This document shows, piece by piece, positions 20,152 through 32,234 of a stretch of 64,000 bases of DNA. A program made the translations under genes and the position numbers. The stretch is from contig JAPZLL010000045.1 in assembly GCA_036250225.1 (NCBI GenBank), positions 1-64,000 on the forward strand, read 5' to 3'. The notes under the pieces were generated by a model. It searched no databases. It saw only the letters and a list, made by a program, of their open reading frames with translations, and was not told the origin of the DNA. The DNA is from Cercophora sp. LCS_1. Lineage: Eukaryota; Ascomycota; Sordariomycetes; Sordariales; Lasiosphaeriaceae. Position 1 is the stretch's first letter. Every line of letters starts with the position of its first letter.

Positions 20152-22008
20152 TTAAGTACCCTTGGCGGATTGGTTCGCACCCGCAGGCCACAACCGAGCC
20201 GACTCGGAGATGTAGTTGGCAACCAATCTGACGGGTCTCCATCGCCCCGTTCTGGCGAGCTTTTTGCCTGGGGTCTTGTTCTGGACCTGCGCGGGGAGGT
20301 CACTCACGACCATGGGGGTATCTTCCTCGTCTTCCTCGTCTTCCTCGTCCTCGTCCTCGTCCTCTTCCTCCATGTTCCCAGCTTCCAAGTCGGGAGACAC
20401 GTCAGCCGCCTCTCCAGGGGTTGCTGATGTGGTCTCCTCCTCGAAGTATCCGATGGCAAGGTCACGGCTCAGAGCGAACCTCAGTTCCTTCGAAACATTG
20501 TTGCTAGCCCGGATGGGCAAGTCGTCTGGGGCGTCATCCGTGGAAAAGTCCTCCCCCAAAACAAATCTCGGCTCAGCATGGGAGATGGCCATCTCCCCCA
20601 AGACAGTTCTCTCCTGCAGTCCGTCATCAATGTCTTCTTGTTCCTCGCCGATCATTTCGCTGACGTCAACCTCATCGTCGTTGTTTTTCTTCTCCTCGTT
20701 CTCCTTGTTGGTCTCACTCTCATCCTCCTTGACTTCCTCTTCCTCCTCGATGGGCATGAATTTCTCGGGCACGTACCCGACTGGCTTGCCGCCCTTCTGT
20801 GCCTAGTTAACATGCTTCCTAACTGACACCCCATCGTCACCATCATCATCAACCCGCGACCCACACAAATGACAGAACCAAAAAGAATGAAGAGAAAAAG
20901 AACTCACCGGTATCTCATACCGGAAGAATAGGCGTCCCACCGGCCCCATGCCAGCAGGCCTCACGAGTCTCTGCTCCCATTTCACGCCCGTCTTCTTGTA
21001 AAAGAAGGTCTCGAACTCTGTAAACTCGCGCTTGAAGAGCTGGGGTGTCGCTGAGGGACGATAGAAATGGGGTTGCGAGTCGCCCTTGCGCTTGTAAAAT
21101 TTTGCGACGAACCAGTAGAGGTGCGGTTTTGCGTTCGATTCATAGAGCTGTGTACCATTTAGTATATAATGATAGGGACAGAAACTGAAAACTTATGCTT
21201 GTGGGTGGTCGAACGGGTAAGAGAAGGACAGGGAACGGGGATAGCAATAGATATCGCGGATGAGATTTGGTCAGAAATCAGGAATCGGGTTAGAGTAACG
21301 AAGGCAGGGGCGGCGAGAGAGATTAAGGTACGCTGCAGGAGAAATAGTATCATCTGCATGCCAACAGACGATATGACGAGACATACACAGTCAACAAAAG
21401 AAAGGGGGTAAGTAAACTCACCGACATAACATATCTCGCCCCATCTTCCTTCGAAATGGTAACCTCATACCTAAAAAACGTCGAATCGTGATAATGATGG
21501 TAAAGATCTGTCCCATCCCGTTAGCTCTTTATATTTCCCAGGGACGGGGTGACAAACTCGAATTGACAGCTCTAACTGCCTGCTCAATTCCCCGCTGGTG
21601 TCTCGTCTCCGCCTTCTTCTTGGCACGCTCCTTCTTCAGCTCAGTGTCAAGAGCGTACCCCTTCTCAGGCAAGCGGCGCTTCTTGGTCATCGAGTCCTCA
21701 AGCCAGTCCTTTGTGACGATCTTGCAGGCCTTATAACCCAATTTGAGGGCTTTCTTGACTAAAGAGGGTTAGGTGGTGACGGGGGAATGGGAAAGGGGGG
21801 AGGTACCTCGTGGCCCTCGCGTCTTGAACTCATCGTAGGAACAGACCAGATGGGTTACCGTCTCGTTCATCTCGTCAGAATACGAACCCTCACGGAGTTG
21901 GACCCAGCGGATGATGTTTGTGTCGGTCCATTGGCCACCGAGGGTACCTGCGAGGGCAATTACGAGGTTTTCGAAGATTGGTTTCTCCTTGGCGGTGCGC
22001 GGCGCCAT
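20152..22008 (-). CDS. BRCT-WGR domain protein lacking a PARP catalytic domain
   Basis: Five exons: 21807-22008, 21558-21758, 21422-21507, 20908-21147 and 20152-20802. Phases agree throughout and give 459 residues. The introns have GTACCT, GTTTGT, GTGAGT and GTGAGT donors; the third is long (274 nt). Residues about 8-90 form a BRCT domain (FENLVIALAGTLG..., HLVCS, ACKIVTKDWLEDSM). Residues about 135-240 look like a WGR domain (YEVTISKEDGARYVMLYES, then HLYWFVAKFYKRKG and an FKREFTEFETFFYKKTG block). The C-terminal 200 residues are acidic, with long Glu/Asp runs. Fungal PARP-type ADP-ribosyltransferases have BRCT and WGR followed by regulatory and catalytic domains. No catalytic part is present here before the stop. 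It probably acts as a nuclear DNA-repair or chromatin adaptor; this role is inferred. Confidence 0.8.
20325..20373 (-). repeat. Acidic-coding TCC/TCG microsatellite-like tract
   Basis: Repeated CTTCCTCGT and CCTCGT units encode a Glu/Asp run in the tail of the BRCT-WGR protein. Length variation between strains is plausible. Confidence 0.6.
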
Positions 22009-22785
22009 GTTGAGGATGGCTAAGCGTATGGATAAGAATAGATGGTATTCAAGTCGAAGTGTATGATGAGATATTTGAGTATGTGGGAAGACGTTGAACT
22101 GAATTGGAGAGAGAAGGGAAGGAAAAATTAGGAGATTTGGAAGAGATGTTGGAAGACCGCGAAGAAGAAAGGCTTAGATCTTCTTGGTAGTGCGGCGAAA
22201 AGCAGGTAGCCCCTGAACTACAGGAATCACCTAGATCATTTGCAGACGGAAGGGGATCTAGGTGAAGGGAGGATGTGGAATATGTTGTCTCCGAGGGATT
22301 GCGGAAACTGAGAAGTTTGCAAATCCAAGCTGAGAGCAGATGGGCTAGATGTAAGTTGAAAGGGGGATCGCCTGAGGAAGGCGGGCAGATGTTGACGACG
22401 AGGGAAATGAGAGATAAGGGTGAGAGAAACAACCTGGGCTGAATATAGGACGAAGAGTCCAGAGCCCGTGGGGTTGGAGAATAGAGGGGAATGGTGGTAG
22501 AAATAAATGGTTTGCCCTTTTGCTAAGTCTACCGGCAGCTCCTTCCTCGGGAGCAGCGAGCAGAAGGACTGGACGAGTCCAGGTTGCACCCACGAGTGGA
22601 GGCTTCTTGAAAAATTAATATAGAAAGTAAGCAGGGCAACTTTGGCTGAAAGCGAAGCACCATTAGTTTGTTTGGAGAGAAGGAACGCTTTACGTTGGAG
22701 GACGAGGAGGGGGGGCACAGATTTCAGCACTATGCCCCGACGATTCTACTTGTGTCGTGGGTGTGGTTCTACGTACTCACGGAGT
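22009..22785. other. Intergenic spacer between the BRCT-WGR gene and TRP1
   Basis: 777 bp hold the promoter of the minus-strand BRCT-WGR gene and the 3' UTR of TRP1. A 164-codon minus-strand frame (22236-22730) is Leu/Ser/Pro-rich without family features and is treated as chance. Confidence 0.5.
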
Positions 22786-25133
22786 CTACCTGATCGACTT
22801 TGCAGCATGTACAAACGCTCGAATCTTCTCCAAGCTCTGCTTCCCATCCTCCTCAACACCGCTGCTGACATCCACACCCAACAACTTGTCAGCGGCAGAA
22901 CCCAGGGCTGCCACCGACTCCGCAACATTACCCGGCTCCAGGCCACCAGCAAGCAGAATCGAATGATGCTCGTCCTTCTCCAATGTAGCCTTGACCGACG
23001 GAATGTCCAATTTCTTCCCTGAACCAGCGCCCGAATCTAAGAGCGACGCCGCGTGATATCCACGAACTCCGATGCCCGGCTGGCCGGGTGCGAACTTCCG
23101 GATAACCGGGACAGGAATGAGATTCGCCCACTCAATGGGCTCATCCCCGTGCAGCTGAACAATATCCAGGTCATAGGCACGCTGCTTCTCCAACACTTCC
23201 TCAAGCGGCTGGTTCATGAAGACACCAACCAAGAGCGGTCTTCTCTTCCTCAAAAGTTCACCCGTGAGACTAAAGTAGTCTGCCGCGAGCTTTGAGGCGA
23301 CTAGCGGGCCATGTGACAACTCGGGCCTGCTCAAGTGCACTGCTTGAGAGATAGACAGTGCGGCTTCATGAGAGACGCATCTCTTTGTCCCGGGAACAAG
23401 GATCATGCCGATAAAGTCGGCACCAGCTCTAGCGGCCTCGGCCGCGGCTTCTGCAGTACGTGTGCCACAGATCTTGACGAGGAGGGGTTTAGGTGTGAGC
23501 TTTGAGACTGCGGTAGTAACGCCGGCACAGAGTTCCTGAATAAATTGTGACGTGTCGGGTGCTCGCATGATGGCCTCGCCGACAAGAATGCCGTTGATGT
23601 TGTCTTTCTTACAGTCGAGGACATCCTGGTGACTGTTGATACCACTGAGGGCGCAGATGAAAGTACCCTCTGGGACCATGCTTCGAAGCCGGCCAGTGGT
23701 GCCCAAATCGACCTCGAAGCTCTCGAGATTGCGGTTGTTGACACCAATGACCTTAGCCCCAAGCTTGATGGCCGTGGCCATCTCCTCGGTGTTCTGGACT
23801 TCGACTAGCGGTTCCATGCCCAAAGAAAGCGAGTACTTGTAGAGACGCTCCAGGAGCTCAAGTTCCAACATCTTGACGATCAGGAGAATTGTATCGGCAC
23901 CAGCGAGTCGTGCCTCCAGAATCTGGTATTCCTCAAAGATAAACTCCTTCCGAAGCACTGCTGGTCGGTTTACCATTCCATTGAGCGCCTGTCGTACAGC
24001 GCGGAGGTCTTCAATATTACCCTTGAACCACTCTGGCTCGGTGAGTACGGAGATGACACTGGCGCCGGCGAGCGCGTACTTGCGCGCCTGCGAAGGGGCA
24101 TCAATGTCGAGTGCAAATATGCCCTTGGATGGAGAACCTCGCTTGATCTCTGCTAAGAGTGCTACCTCGAATGGGGATTGTCGAAGTCGATCAATGAGTG
24201 AGATCTGAGGGGGGGCAATGTTGAGGTCGTAGGCGGCTTGAAGATCTGAAGGTCTCTGAGAGGGAATCTGCTTCTGGGTGGCTACGGAAGCTTTGCGGTG
24301 TTCGTAAATCTTCTGGAGGATGTTTTTCTTGCCTCCAGACTGCGACTTCGCTGGGTGAGCTGCGATACTGGTACTGCCATTGGCCTGCTTGGGAGCTTTT
24401 TGGAGGCGCTCATTCTCTTCCCAGGTGCCGCCTTGCATGTGCAGGAAGTTTCTAAGCATGGTGCGGCCGCCCTCAGACAGGATACTCTCGGGGTGGAACT
24501 GGACACCTTCGATGGTGTATTCTTTGTGACGGACACCCATAATGACCCCCTTAGAGCCATCTTCGTTGGCGATCCACGAAGTCACCTCAAGGCACTTGGG
24601 AAGGGTGACGTGTGTACCGGCAAGGGAGTGGTATCTTGTAACGGGAATGTCTTGACGCAAGCCGGCATAGACACCCTTGGCATCGTGGCGCAAAGGCGAT
24701 GTTTTGCCATGCAAGATCTCACCGGCGAAGCTCACATCGCCGCCGTAGACATCGAAGATGCATTGCCTGCCGTTGTTAGTTGGGTGCGACAGCCCAAATA
24801 AAGGTAAACTTACTGGCCCATGCAAACGCCAAAAATGGGTATCTTTCCGGCGAAATGCTTGATTGCCTCACGGCTGATGCCCGAGTCGGTGCCCGGGTGA
24901 CCGGGACCGGGGCTGATGACCAATTGGGTTGGCTTCTCAGCAATGAGCTTCTCTAGGGTGATCTTGTCATTGCGGAAGACAGTAACTTTGGCGCCCTCGA
25001 GCACCAGATACTGGTAGACGTTCCACGTGAAGGAGTCGTAGTTGTCAATGAGAATAAGGTTGGACGCTGTCACCACCAACGGCGAGGGGTCGTATTGGTG
25101 GGGGGAGTGATCGATAATCTCAGGCGCAGCCAT
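22786..25133 (-). CDS. trp1: Trifunctional tryptophan biosynthesis protein (GATase-IGPS-PRAI)
   Basis: Two exons, 24814-25133 and 22786-24766, split by a 47-nt GTAAGT...CAG intron, give 766 residues. The N-terminal domain (about 25-225) is the glutamine amidotransferase subunit of anthranilate synthase: IDNYDSFTWN, ISPGPGHP, the nucleophile Cys in FGVCMGQ (the intron splits the following Gln) and HPES near its end. The middle domain (about 265-520) is indole-3-glycerol-phosphate synthase (LLAEIKRGSPSKG, VLRKEFI, GVNNRNLESFEVD). The C-terminal domain (about 535-766) is phosphoribosylanthranilate isomerase (VKICGTR, VQLHGDE, LAGGL, GVDVSSGVE). The fusion is typical of filamentous ascomycete trp-1/trpC. 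The amidotransferase works with a separate TrpE-like subunit. It is divergent from NUP188. Confidence 0.97.
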
Positions 25134-25786
25134 TTTGACTGACAGGAATCAAGACAAAACGCGATATCCTTGCTGTTGGGTTGTCAATTGGGTTTCTGTT
25201 GCCTCGTATTCCGCCGACCAGAAAACTCGAGTGGAATGAACAACAGAGGAAATCGGTGACTCACTTTTGCGACGAGAGGGACTCTGAATGAGACCGCTCT
25301 CCAAAGCTCCGAACCGACTTCGGGAATCTTGGATCAAGGTGGCGTTGCAAGGGACAAAGAGGCGAGCAGGGGTCCCCACGCAAGGGTCTGTCTTATCGAT
25401 AGTCAACCGAAGAAAGCAGCTGCTTCGCAGTTTCTGGCGGCCAGTGGTTTTTGAGCACAGCACATTGTTGGGATGAAAGTAAATAATCTGGTGAATGGCA
25501 ACGCGCACTGAAACTTGGCGGTTCACTCGTGTCTTACAAAACAATTGTTTCCGTCGCATATTCTGAGTGAGGATTGCGGGATACCGAATTGACTTTGAAG
25601 AACAACAGCCACCGAAAGTCTTGGCAACGACCCGAACCGCCTGGCTCAGAGCTTGCCAGCCGCGTCGGGAGCGCGTCAAGCACCTCGACTGGAAGTTTTC
25701 CAAGCTTGGGTCCAGGCGTCGCATTCTTTGCATTTACAACACCACACCCCACGAAGCCGTTACTTGGCTCATGGAGGCCACCAGAC
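25134..25786. promoter_or_regulatory. Divergent promoter region of TRP1 and NUP188
   Basis: 653 bp between the two start codons. It contains one perfect TGACTCA, listed separately, and no gene. Confidence 0.6.
25257..25263. promoter_or_regulatory. TGACTCA, Gcn4/Cpc1-type site upstream of TRP1
   Basis: A perfect seven-base palindromic site lies about 125 bp upstream of the TRP1 start. This is the known target of Gcn4/Cpc1/CpcA bZIP factors, which raise amino-acid biosynthesis genes under starvation, and fungal trp-1/trpC genes are classic targets. Position and sequence are seen; use is inferred. Confidence 0.6.
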
Positions 25787-28700
25787 ATGGCTACTCCGAC
25801 CGATAGAACATATTTCCCTCCGCTGGAGGAGTGTTTGAGGGCGAAGACCCCGATTCTGTAGGCTGCGTCCCCTCCGAAATCAACACAAAATCAACAACAC
25901 CCGCTGACCGTCTCGCTAGATCCTGGAAGTCCGTCGCATCTGCCCTCGACGACACCGCGAGCGATCGAATCACTAGCGCTGCCGTCTCAGCTTTCCTCAG
26001 GGACCCCTACGTCCACCAATTGCTCAAGAACCCTTCCTCTCCCTTCGCGCCCCCGAGCGCCCAGTCCAAAACCGACTACGAGACGAAAACGGCCGCTATC
26101 AACGTGGTTCCCACCCCGGGCGACCCCTACAACATCAGCGAGATCAAGAGCGATGCGAAATGGCTCAGCCAAGTCGCAAACGTTAACGAAGTCGCCGCGC
26201 TCCGAGTAGCCGTCCTCGAATACCACACTCGTGCTCACAACCACCTGACCGGGCCACTATCGACACAAGATGTGGTCAACATCCAAGAGGCCGGTGGCGT
26301 CAGCGACTCCCAAGCATCAAGCATCGCTGCGCTCCTCAATGTCTCGGTTGTGGCGGATGCAGAGACGCTCTGGGCTACGTTCGAAAAGGAGGAGAACCGT
26401 CGCCAACGGGTGCTGGCGACCTACTTGTCCGAGCGACGGTCATTCATGAGCTCTGCCGATTCGCTCATCACATTCCTCCTGCATAGTAGGGCTGCGAAGG
26501 ACTCGGATGTCGATGTTTTGAGGCGTGCTATCGCCAAGGAGGCGTTCTGCTTTGATGAGTCGGGAACTATGAACATCGCGGTCTTTGAAGCGTTGGCGCC
26601 TAGATACCTCAGCCTTCTGGGGAACAGCATCGAAAGCTCACAGTCCGGTCCGAAAGTGGACGACCCCAAGATCATGACAGAACAACTTGGTGTTGACTGG
26701 GTGAGGACGGCTCTGACTGAGGCTATCCACGCCATGTCTCTCTCCTTCCAGGTCATTGACCTCATTGGCCAAGCCTTTGCTCTGCCAGACGTTATTACCC
26801 AGTGGTTCACACTGATGGGTACATTCGATTTCCTCGATCCGCTGTTTGGGGTGAGTGCTCCCTCGGTGCCTCTAGTATCTATGACTAACATCGAGCAGGC
26901 TCACGAACTGGTTGCAGAGTTGATCATGCCTTTGAGAAGCTTGGTTGCCGCGATCTCTCTCAAACTGATTAATGCGGAGCGAGCCATTCTATATCTGGAT
27001 CAAGATGTCGACCTAGCGGATGCCGAAGATCCGTATCTTGCGTCATCAGAGATCCTCACTCAAATTCATAGCACCGTCATGGGCGCCGCCGAGGCTGGTC
27101 TCGTAACGGCCAGCCCGATTATCTTTGCCTGGTCACTCATTCTCCACCACATGTTCCTCGGGTATCAGGAAAGAGCAGAGAGACGAGATCTTTTGCAGAA
27201 CGAAAGGGCTCAAGTCGGCTTTGAGCTCGAAAACCGACCGCCATCAGGGCCGGTCGGGCGCAGGAACTCGGCGGGGAGCATTGTGTCAATAGAAAAGTCA
27301 CCCTACGACCTGTTTCTCGCCTCTCAGGCCTTGGACCGGGATATTCAGACGGCTGAAAAGCTAGCAATGGTTGTCACGGCACGCGGCCAGGTGTACGACT
27401 TCATATCCGAGATGTCTGCTTATTGCGGGAGCAGCCAGCTTTCGGCGTTCCGGCCGGCGGTTGGCATCAGGATCCGTTCTGTCTTTTTAGATCTTCTCAG
27501 GGTGACATACCCAATCGTCGGCTATAGATCGGAACCAGTCTCGGCTCTGCTTTCCGTCCTCTCTGCGGGACAACAATACTGGGACCTCTCCCAAGACAGC
27601 TCCTTAGCGGTGACTAAAGAGGTCACTGCTCTTTTGTTGGAAGACGAGAGACTCACGAGTTCCTACCTCTTCCAGGCAAGATGTCGTTACCCTGTCGAGT
27701 TTGTTCCCTTTTCCAGCCTCTGCCGCATCTTGTCGACCAGTCTTCGCGGAGATCACAAGGGATCGGAGCTGATCTCGAATCTGCTGCTCAAGACGCCAAG
27801 CCTTACGATTGAGTGGCAGCCGCAGTGGAGAGATTACGAGCTCATAGATGAGGATGAGAACACAAACTCATTCCAGCTAACCGCAGACCTCGAGCTGTTT
27901 TCGTCTACTCGGATATTGAGGAGGCGTTTTGCCCCGGAGGAGGGGTTCGTTATCCCAGCCGGCACCGTGGGGCGGTTCGTTTCGGACACTGGGAGACTGG
28001 CGATCCTGGAGCACGAGCATTCTGCATTGGCTTTTCTTGGTAAGCGTTTGGATACCACAGATCCGAATGAAACCGAACTCAGTCTTCTCACTCCCGAGGA
28101 AGTTGCTGAGGGTATCACCTTGCTAGCAACTGTCTTGCGGACTGAGATGCTCAAGGTCCCCGATCAATCGTTAAGCGCAGCTGTTGAAGCAGGTGCAACA
28201 GTCTTAAAAGAAGCCAGTCGATACCTTCCCAGGACGAAGGATATCACCGGCATTATTTGCGACATTTTGGACAGCCTGATTCAAGAGGACCTCGTCAATC
28301 TCGACGGTGCCAAGATATCCGCCATCACATCTTGTCTTCAGTTCCTCGACGCCGCTCTCCGTGTCACGCCTGGCCGCATCTGGGCATACATGACAAGATG
28401 CGGCCTCATCAACGGCGACGCGCGCGCGGGTAGACTTTCCCGGCTCACTGGGAGCCTGGACGTCTTTGGTGAGCGTTTCGAGTTCCTTTCGTCGGCCGTC
28501 AAGTTCTTCTCCAGCTTGGTTGACAGCGCCATGGTCAGCGCCGTTCAGCGAAGAACCGCCATCACTTCAGCCAGCCTCAGCCGGCCGAAAGGAGAGGAGA
28601 ACCCCTGGCTTGGGTCATCTGAGAAGCTACTCTCCCGGGTCGCGACATCGATTGCTCAGACTACGGTTGATGTCTTTGAGAACTCGGTCACGTGGAGGTT

Positions 28701-31408
28701 TCCCTCGGAGTTGGACCGCAGCGTCTTGATCCTGGATGTTGTCGGTATCATGCAGAAGATGGTGTCGTACACTTTCAGCATTGGCACGACCGAGTCGGCC
28801 AACGGGTTGACAGGTTGCCTCGTCCCCGCTGCTAGATACATTGTGGAGAGTTTCGTTTCCAAGTCTTCCAGTTCGTTGCGCTTCCAGCCTCTCTTGGCTA
28901 CATTGTTGGTTGTTTTCCAGATACCCGATTCGACTCTTTACGCACGGCGATCTCGCATCGTGTCGGCGAGACTGCTGACTGTTTTGGATTTCTCAACAAC
29001 ACTGTTGCGAGTTGCCAATTACTTGGAACAGCCAGCTGCTACCATTCAAACCCAGCTTTTCAAGTCGGCGTCGCTCGTTGCGCGTCTCCCTGCTGTCAGA
29101 CGCACCTTCAAGGTCCCGGCAATCACACTTCTGAGTGCGCTCGTAGAGAGCGCCGGCAAGGGAAACACCGAGCCTCCATCACTTTTAGGATACCTTGGCC
29201 CTCAAGTATCGCGGTCCTTCATCCAGATTACATCGCAGCTTGACAAGCCCTTCGATCGGGTACCGGAAGTTGTGAGCATCTGGAAGTTTTTCTCCACCAT
29301 CATGCGCAATCGACAACAGTGGATGGCAAACTGTCTCTTAACAGGCAAGACTCCCCGCGAGGCGCTCAAGGGCGACAGCAAGACATCCAAGCTATCGCCA
29401 GACTCAGTCCTCGCCACAGCTCTCGAAAAACTGCGGGCTATCAATCAGACCTCTAGCCAAGAAATCATGGCCATCATGGACTTCTTCACCTCTGTGCAGA
29501 ACTACTGGCCATGGACCGTCTTTGCTCTCCAGAAGGAGGCCCCCTATTTGAGCGATCTGCGGGCCTATGTCCACAACCTGAAATCACCATCCGTTGTGAG
29601 CAAGACGGATGCCGCAGAAGCCGCGTACCAGGCAAGGATAGCAGCGTATATTGCAGAGACTTTTGCCATGCAGCTTTACCACTTGCGACAAATGGGGCAA
29701 CAGGAGCAGTTTGCCAATGAGGTTGTGGGTGACCTGGATTACTTTCTTCGTCATGGCGTCGAGGTTGACGACTACAACAACTCCTTACACGTAAACTTTG
29801 CCAAGAACTTTGCCAAACGGTATCAAGGCTGCTCGATCGACGACTTCAAGAGGACTGTGCTCATCCCTCGCGACTTGGGGCCGCAGTTCTTTTATGCTTT
29901 GGATTCGGCGGAGACGTTGCTTGGCTATGATAGTGCCTGGATCGGGCCGCGGAAGAACGGATTCAGACAGGAGATGGAGACGGCGAACTTGAACCTGTCC
30001 TTGGTGGAAGCTGAAGTTGTAAGTTGATCTTTCCGTGGTCTTCAATTCTTGCTAACGTTGCAAGGCCCTGTACCATGCCTGGGAATACCTGTTGCTGGAG
30101 CTTAGCGTCTGTGTTCTTCCCAAGAACGCAGCGGTGGGTAGACAAATGCTACAGGTTGCAGAGCAGTGTCTGGAGGCGAACCAGAGGTCGCAACCACCCG
30201 AGGAAATCTTTGTCAGGCTATCGCACTCACGGGCGAACCTGGCCTTGACGCTCCTCCAGCGTCTGGCCGACTACTCGCAACTACCAAAGGACATCAGCCA
30301 GCCCCTGAACCACATCGCCTCTACCATCTACGGAGTCGAAACCCCCTTTTCACGAGAAAACATCTCGTACTTCCGCACCCTCCTCAAGATTCTTTTCGTT
30401 GTCCTCCGCAGTGCCCGCCACTCGGCCAACTCTGCCAACCCCGCCCCGAAACGCACCACCGATACTTCGGTCTCGGTAACCCAACAGGTCCTCTCCATCC
30501 TCGACCGCGTCGTCGCCCGCGCATTCCGCACCCTCGTAACTCTCATCCACGAGAAAGACTCGGCCACCACCCCAGAAGACCTTGCTCTCATCACGGCCGT
30601 CCTCCAAGCCTGCCTCAGCGTTCCAGGGATCGACCAATGCCAGCTCCAAATCCTCAACATCATGGCCTCGTGCGAAGTCCTCCAGATGGCCACATCCCTC
30701 TTCTCCTGGGCCGACAAGCTCGCCGACAAAGGCGACCCCATCTACGGCGAACTCGCCCTTCTCTTCCTGCTTGAACTTTCTGCCCTGCCCACCATCGCCG
30801 AGCAGCTCGCTATCGACGGCCTCCTCTCCCACATCACATCCGCCAGCATTACGGGGTTTATGCGTCGCACAAACGTTACGCCATTCTCCGAAAACGCAGG
30901 CGCGGCAAGATGCTACGGCATCTGGGCAAAGGGGATCCTGCCTCTGCTGCTTAACATCCTCCGCGCCCTGGGTGCTACCATCGCCCCTGAAGTCGCCTAC
31001 GTGCTCAACCAGTTTCCCAACCTCCTCAAGTCAAGTGCGGAGCGGTTCGAGGCTCCCGGACTCAGTCGCACCGTCGCCAAGGAAGCGCCGCAGTTTGTGA
31101 CGCTTATCGCTACTGCTGAGATTCACAGTCTGGCGCTGCTTACGAGGGTGCTGGCTGTGTTGAGGATTAATAATACGCGGGATATCCCCGCAGTGGAGTG
31201 GGATGCCGGCGCGGTGCTGGAGAATGTCGAGTTTTGGCTTGCGAGCAGGAAGGTGCTGCGGGAGAGACTGATGCCGCTTGGCGGGAGGGAGTCGGATTGG
31301 AGGGCCATGCGGGCGAGTGAGGGGAGTGGGTGTGAGAACTTGTTGGAGGAGAAGGTGGTTGTGCAGCTGGAGGGAGTGAGGGAGGTGTTGATTGAGGAGG
31401 TTGAGTAA
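25787..31408 (+). CDS. NUP188: Nucleoporin Nup188
   Basis: Exons 25787-25857, 25920-26850, 26899-30018 and 30065-31408 give about 1821 residues. The 71-nt first exon begins MATPTDRTYFPPLEECL and joins in phase to LSWKSVASAL. The intron at 26851-26898 (GTGAGT, CTAAC, CAG) is 48 nt and open in frame, so an unspliced reading is possible. The last intron is GTAAGT...AAG. The protein is an all-helical solenoid with an inserted SH3-like piece (about residues 675-720, PAGTVGRFVSD then YSAL-like HSALAFLGKRL), a feature of Nup188. Length fits Nup188 (about 1830-1860) better than Nup192 (about 1750). It is a scaffold of the nuclear pore inner ring and binds Nic96. It is divergent from TRP1. Confidence 0.9.
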
Positions 31409-31843
31409 GTTGTCAGGAAGCGGAGCAATAAACTTGGCGTTTTCGGTGTTTAGTTCAATTGGGAGTTTTACTTGTAGCTGTGAATATACACTATGGCACA
31501 CATCCCGGCGTTTCCCATATGAATTGAGATCCACAATGTTTTACAAGTTCCCATCCGGAATGTTTTGTTCCTTCGTCTAACAAGTTTCGTTCCCATCTAA
31601 CCATCCAGTGTATGGGTTCCCGAACTCTATGATACAATCCCTCCCGGCTCCCATTCCGCCCATATCGTGTGCCCCATTCACACACTACACCCCTGGTTTT
31701 ATACAGTTTTTTTTTGAGGGAGAACCACCCCCAGAGTAGGGTTGCTGGGTATTATATCCCCCCACACCACACCCATTCATTATGAATATTTTTGGGGGTT
31801 TCTTCCACCCATCGCTTTGTTTGCCTCGCAGATGATTGGGCGG
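31409..31843. other. Convergent spacer between NUP188 and TIM9
   Basis: 435 bp of 3' UTR sequence for both genes. A T10-type run lies near 31707-31716. No gene is seen. Confidence 0.5.
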
Positions 31844-32234
31844 TTACTTCTTATTCTGCAACTCATTCGTCATGGCCTGGTTCAGCTCGGCAAACCGCTC
31901 GCTCAGCCGCGTCTGCGTCGTCATCGACTTGAGCACGCACCGGCTGATGCAGCCGTTTTCGCGCCCGGAGAGCGCCTTGGAGGTGAAATCGTCGACGCAG
32001 GCGGTGAAGCAGTTGTCTACGAGGTTTCCGAACAGCTACTTCCTTATCAGCTGACATGTTTGGGGATGGGCAGGTGGGTGGGGTGCATACGTTCATAAAC
32101 TCCTTGACTTGTCGCTTGTTGAGGCGCTGCTCGAGTTCCCTCTGCTCGGCTTGGGTGAGTCTGTTTGATTGACAGAGTTAGTGAATGGGAGGGACGGAAG
32201 AGACGGGGAGGGCGCACCCCGCTGTAATATCCAT
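31844..32234 (-). CDS. TIM9: Mitochondrial small TIM chaperone Tim9
   Basis: Three exons: 32218-32234 (only 17 nt), 32091-32160 and 31844-32035. Introns are GTGCGC...CAG (57 nt) and GTATGC...TAG (55 nt), and the phases agree, giving 92 residues. The start reads MDITAG and joins LTQAEQRELEQRL. The hallmark twin CX3C pairs are CFTAC (about 40-44) and CISRC (about 56-60), separated by 11 residues, with the usual NLVDN before and helical RLSERFAELNQAM after. Tim9 forms a hexamer with Tim10 in the intermembrane space and escorts carrier proteins and beta-barrels. The 17-nt first exon and non-ATG later exons make the gene easy to miss. The second acceptor (TAG) is inferred from homology. Confidence 0.88.

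Noticed and set aside
20803..21421. Plus-strand frames around 21169-21411
   Set aside because: They lie within introns and exons of the BRCT-WGR gene and show no independent signal.
22236..22730. 164-codon minus-strand frame between BRCT-WGR and TRP1
   Set aside because: Leu/Ser/Pro-rich with no recognisable motif. It lies in UTR and promoter sequence and has no splice-linked extension.
25831..25919. Frame extending the large NUP188 exon upstream to an ATG at 25831
   Set aside because: It reads through the intron 25858-25918. The 25787 ATG and spliced junction give the conserved Nup188 N-terminus.
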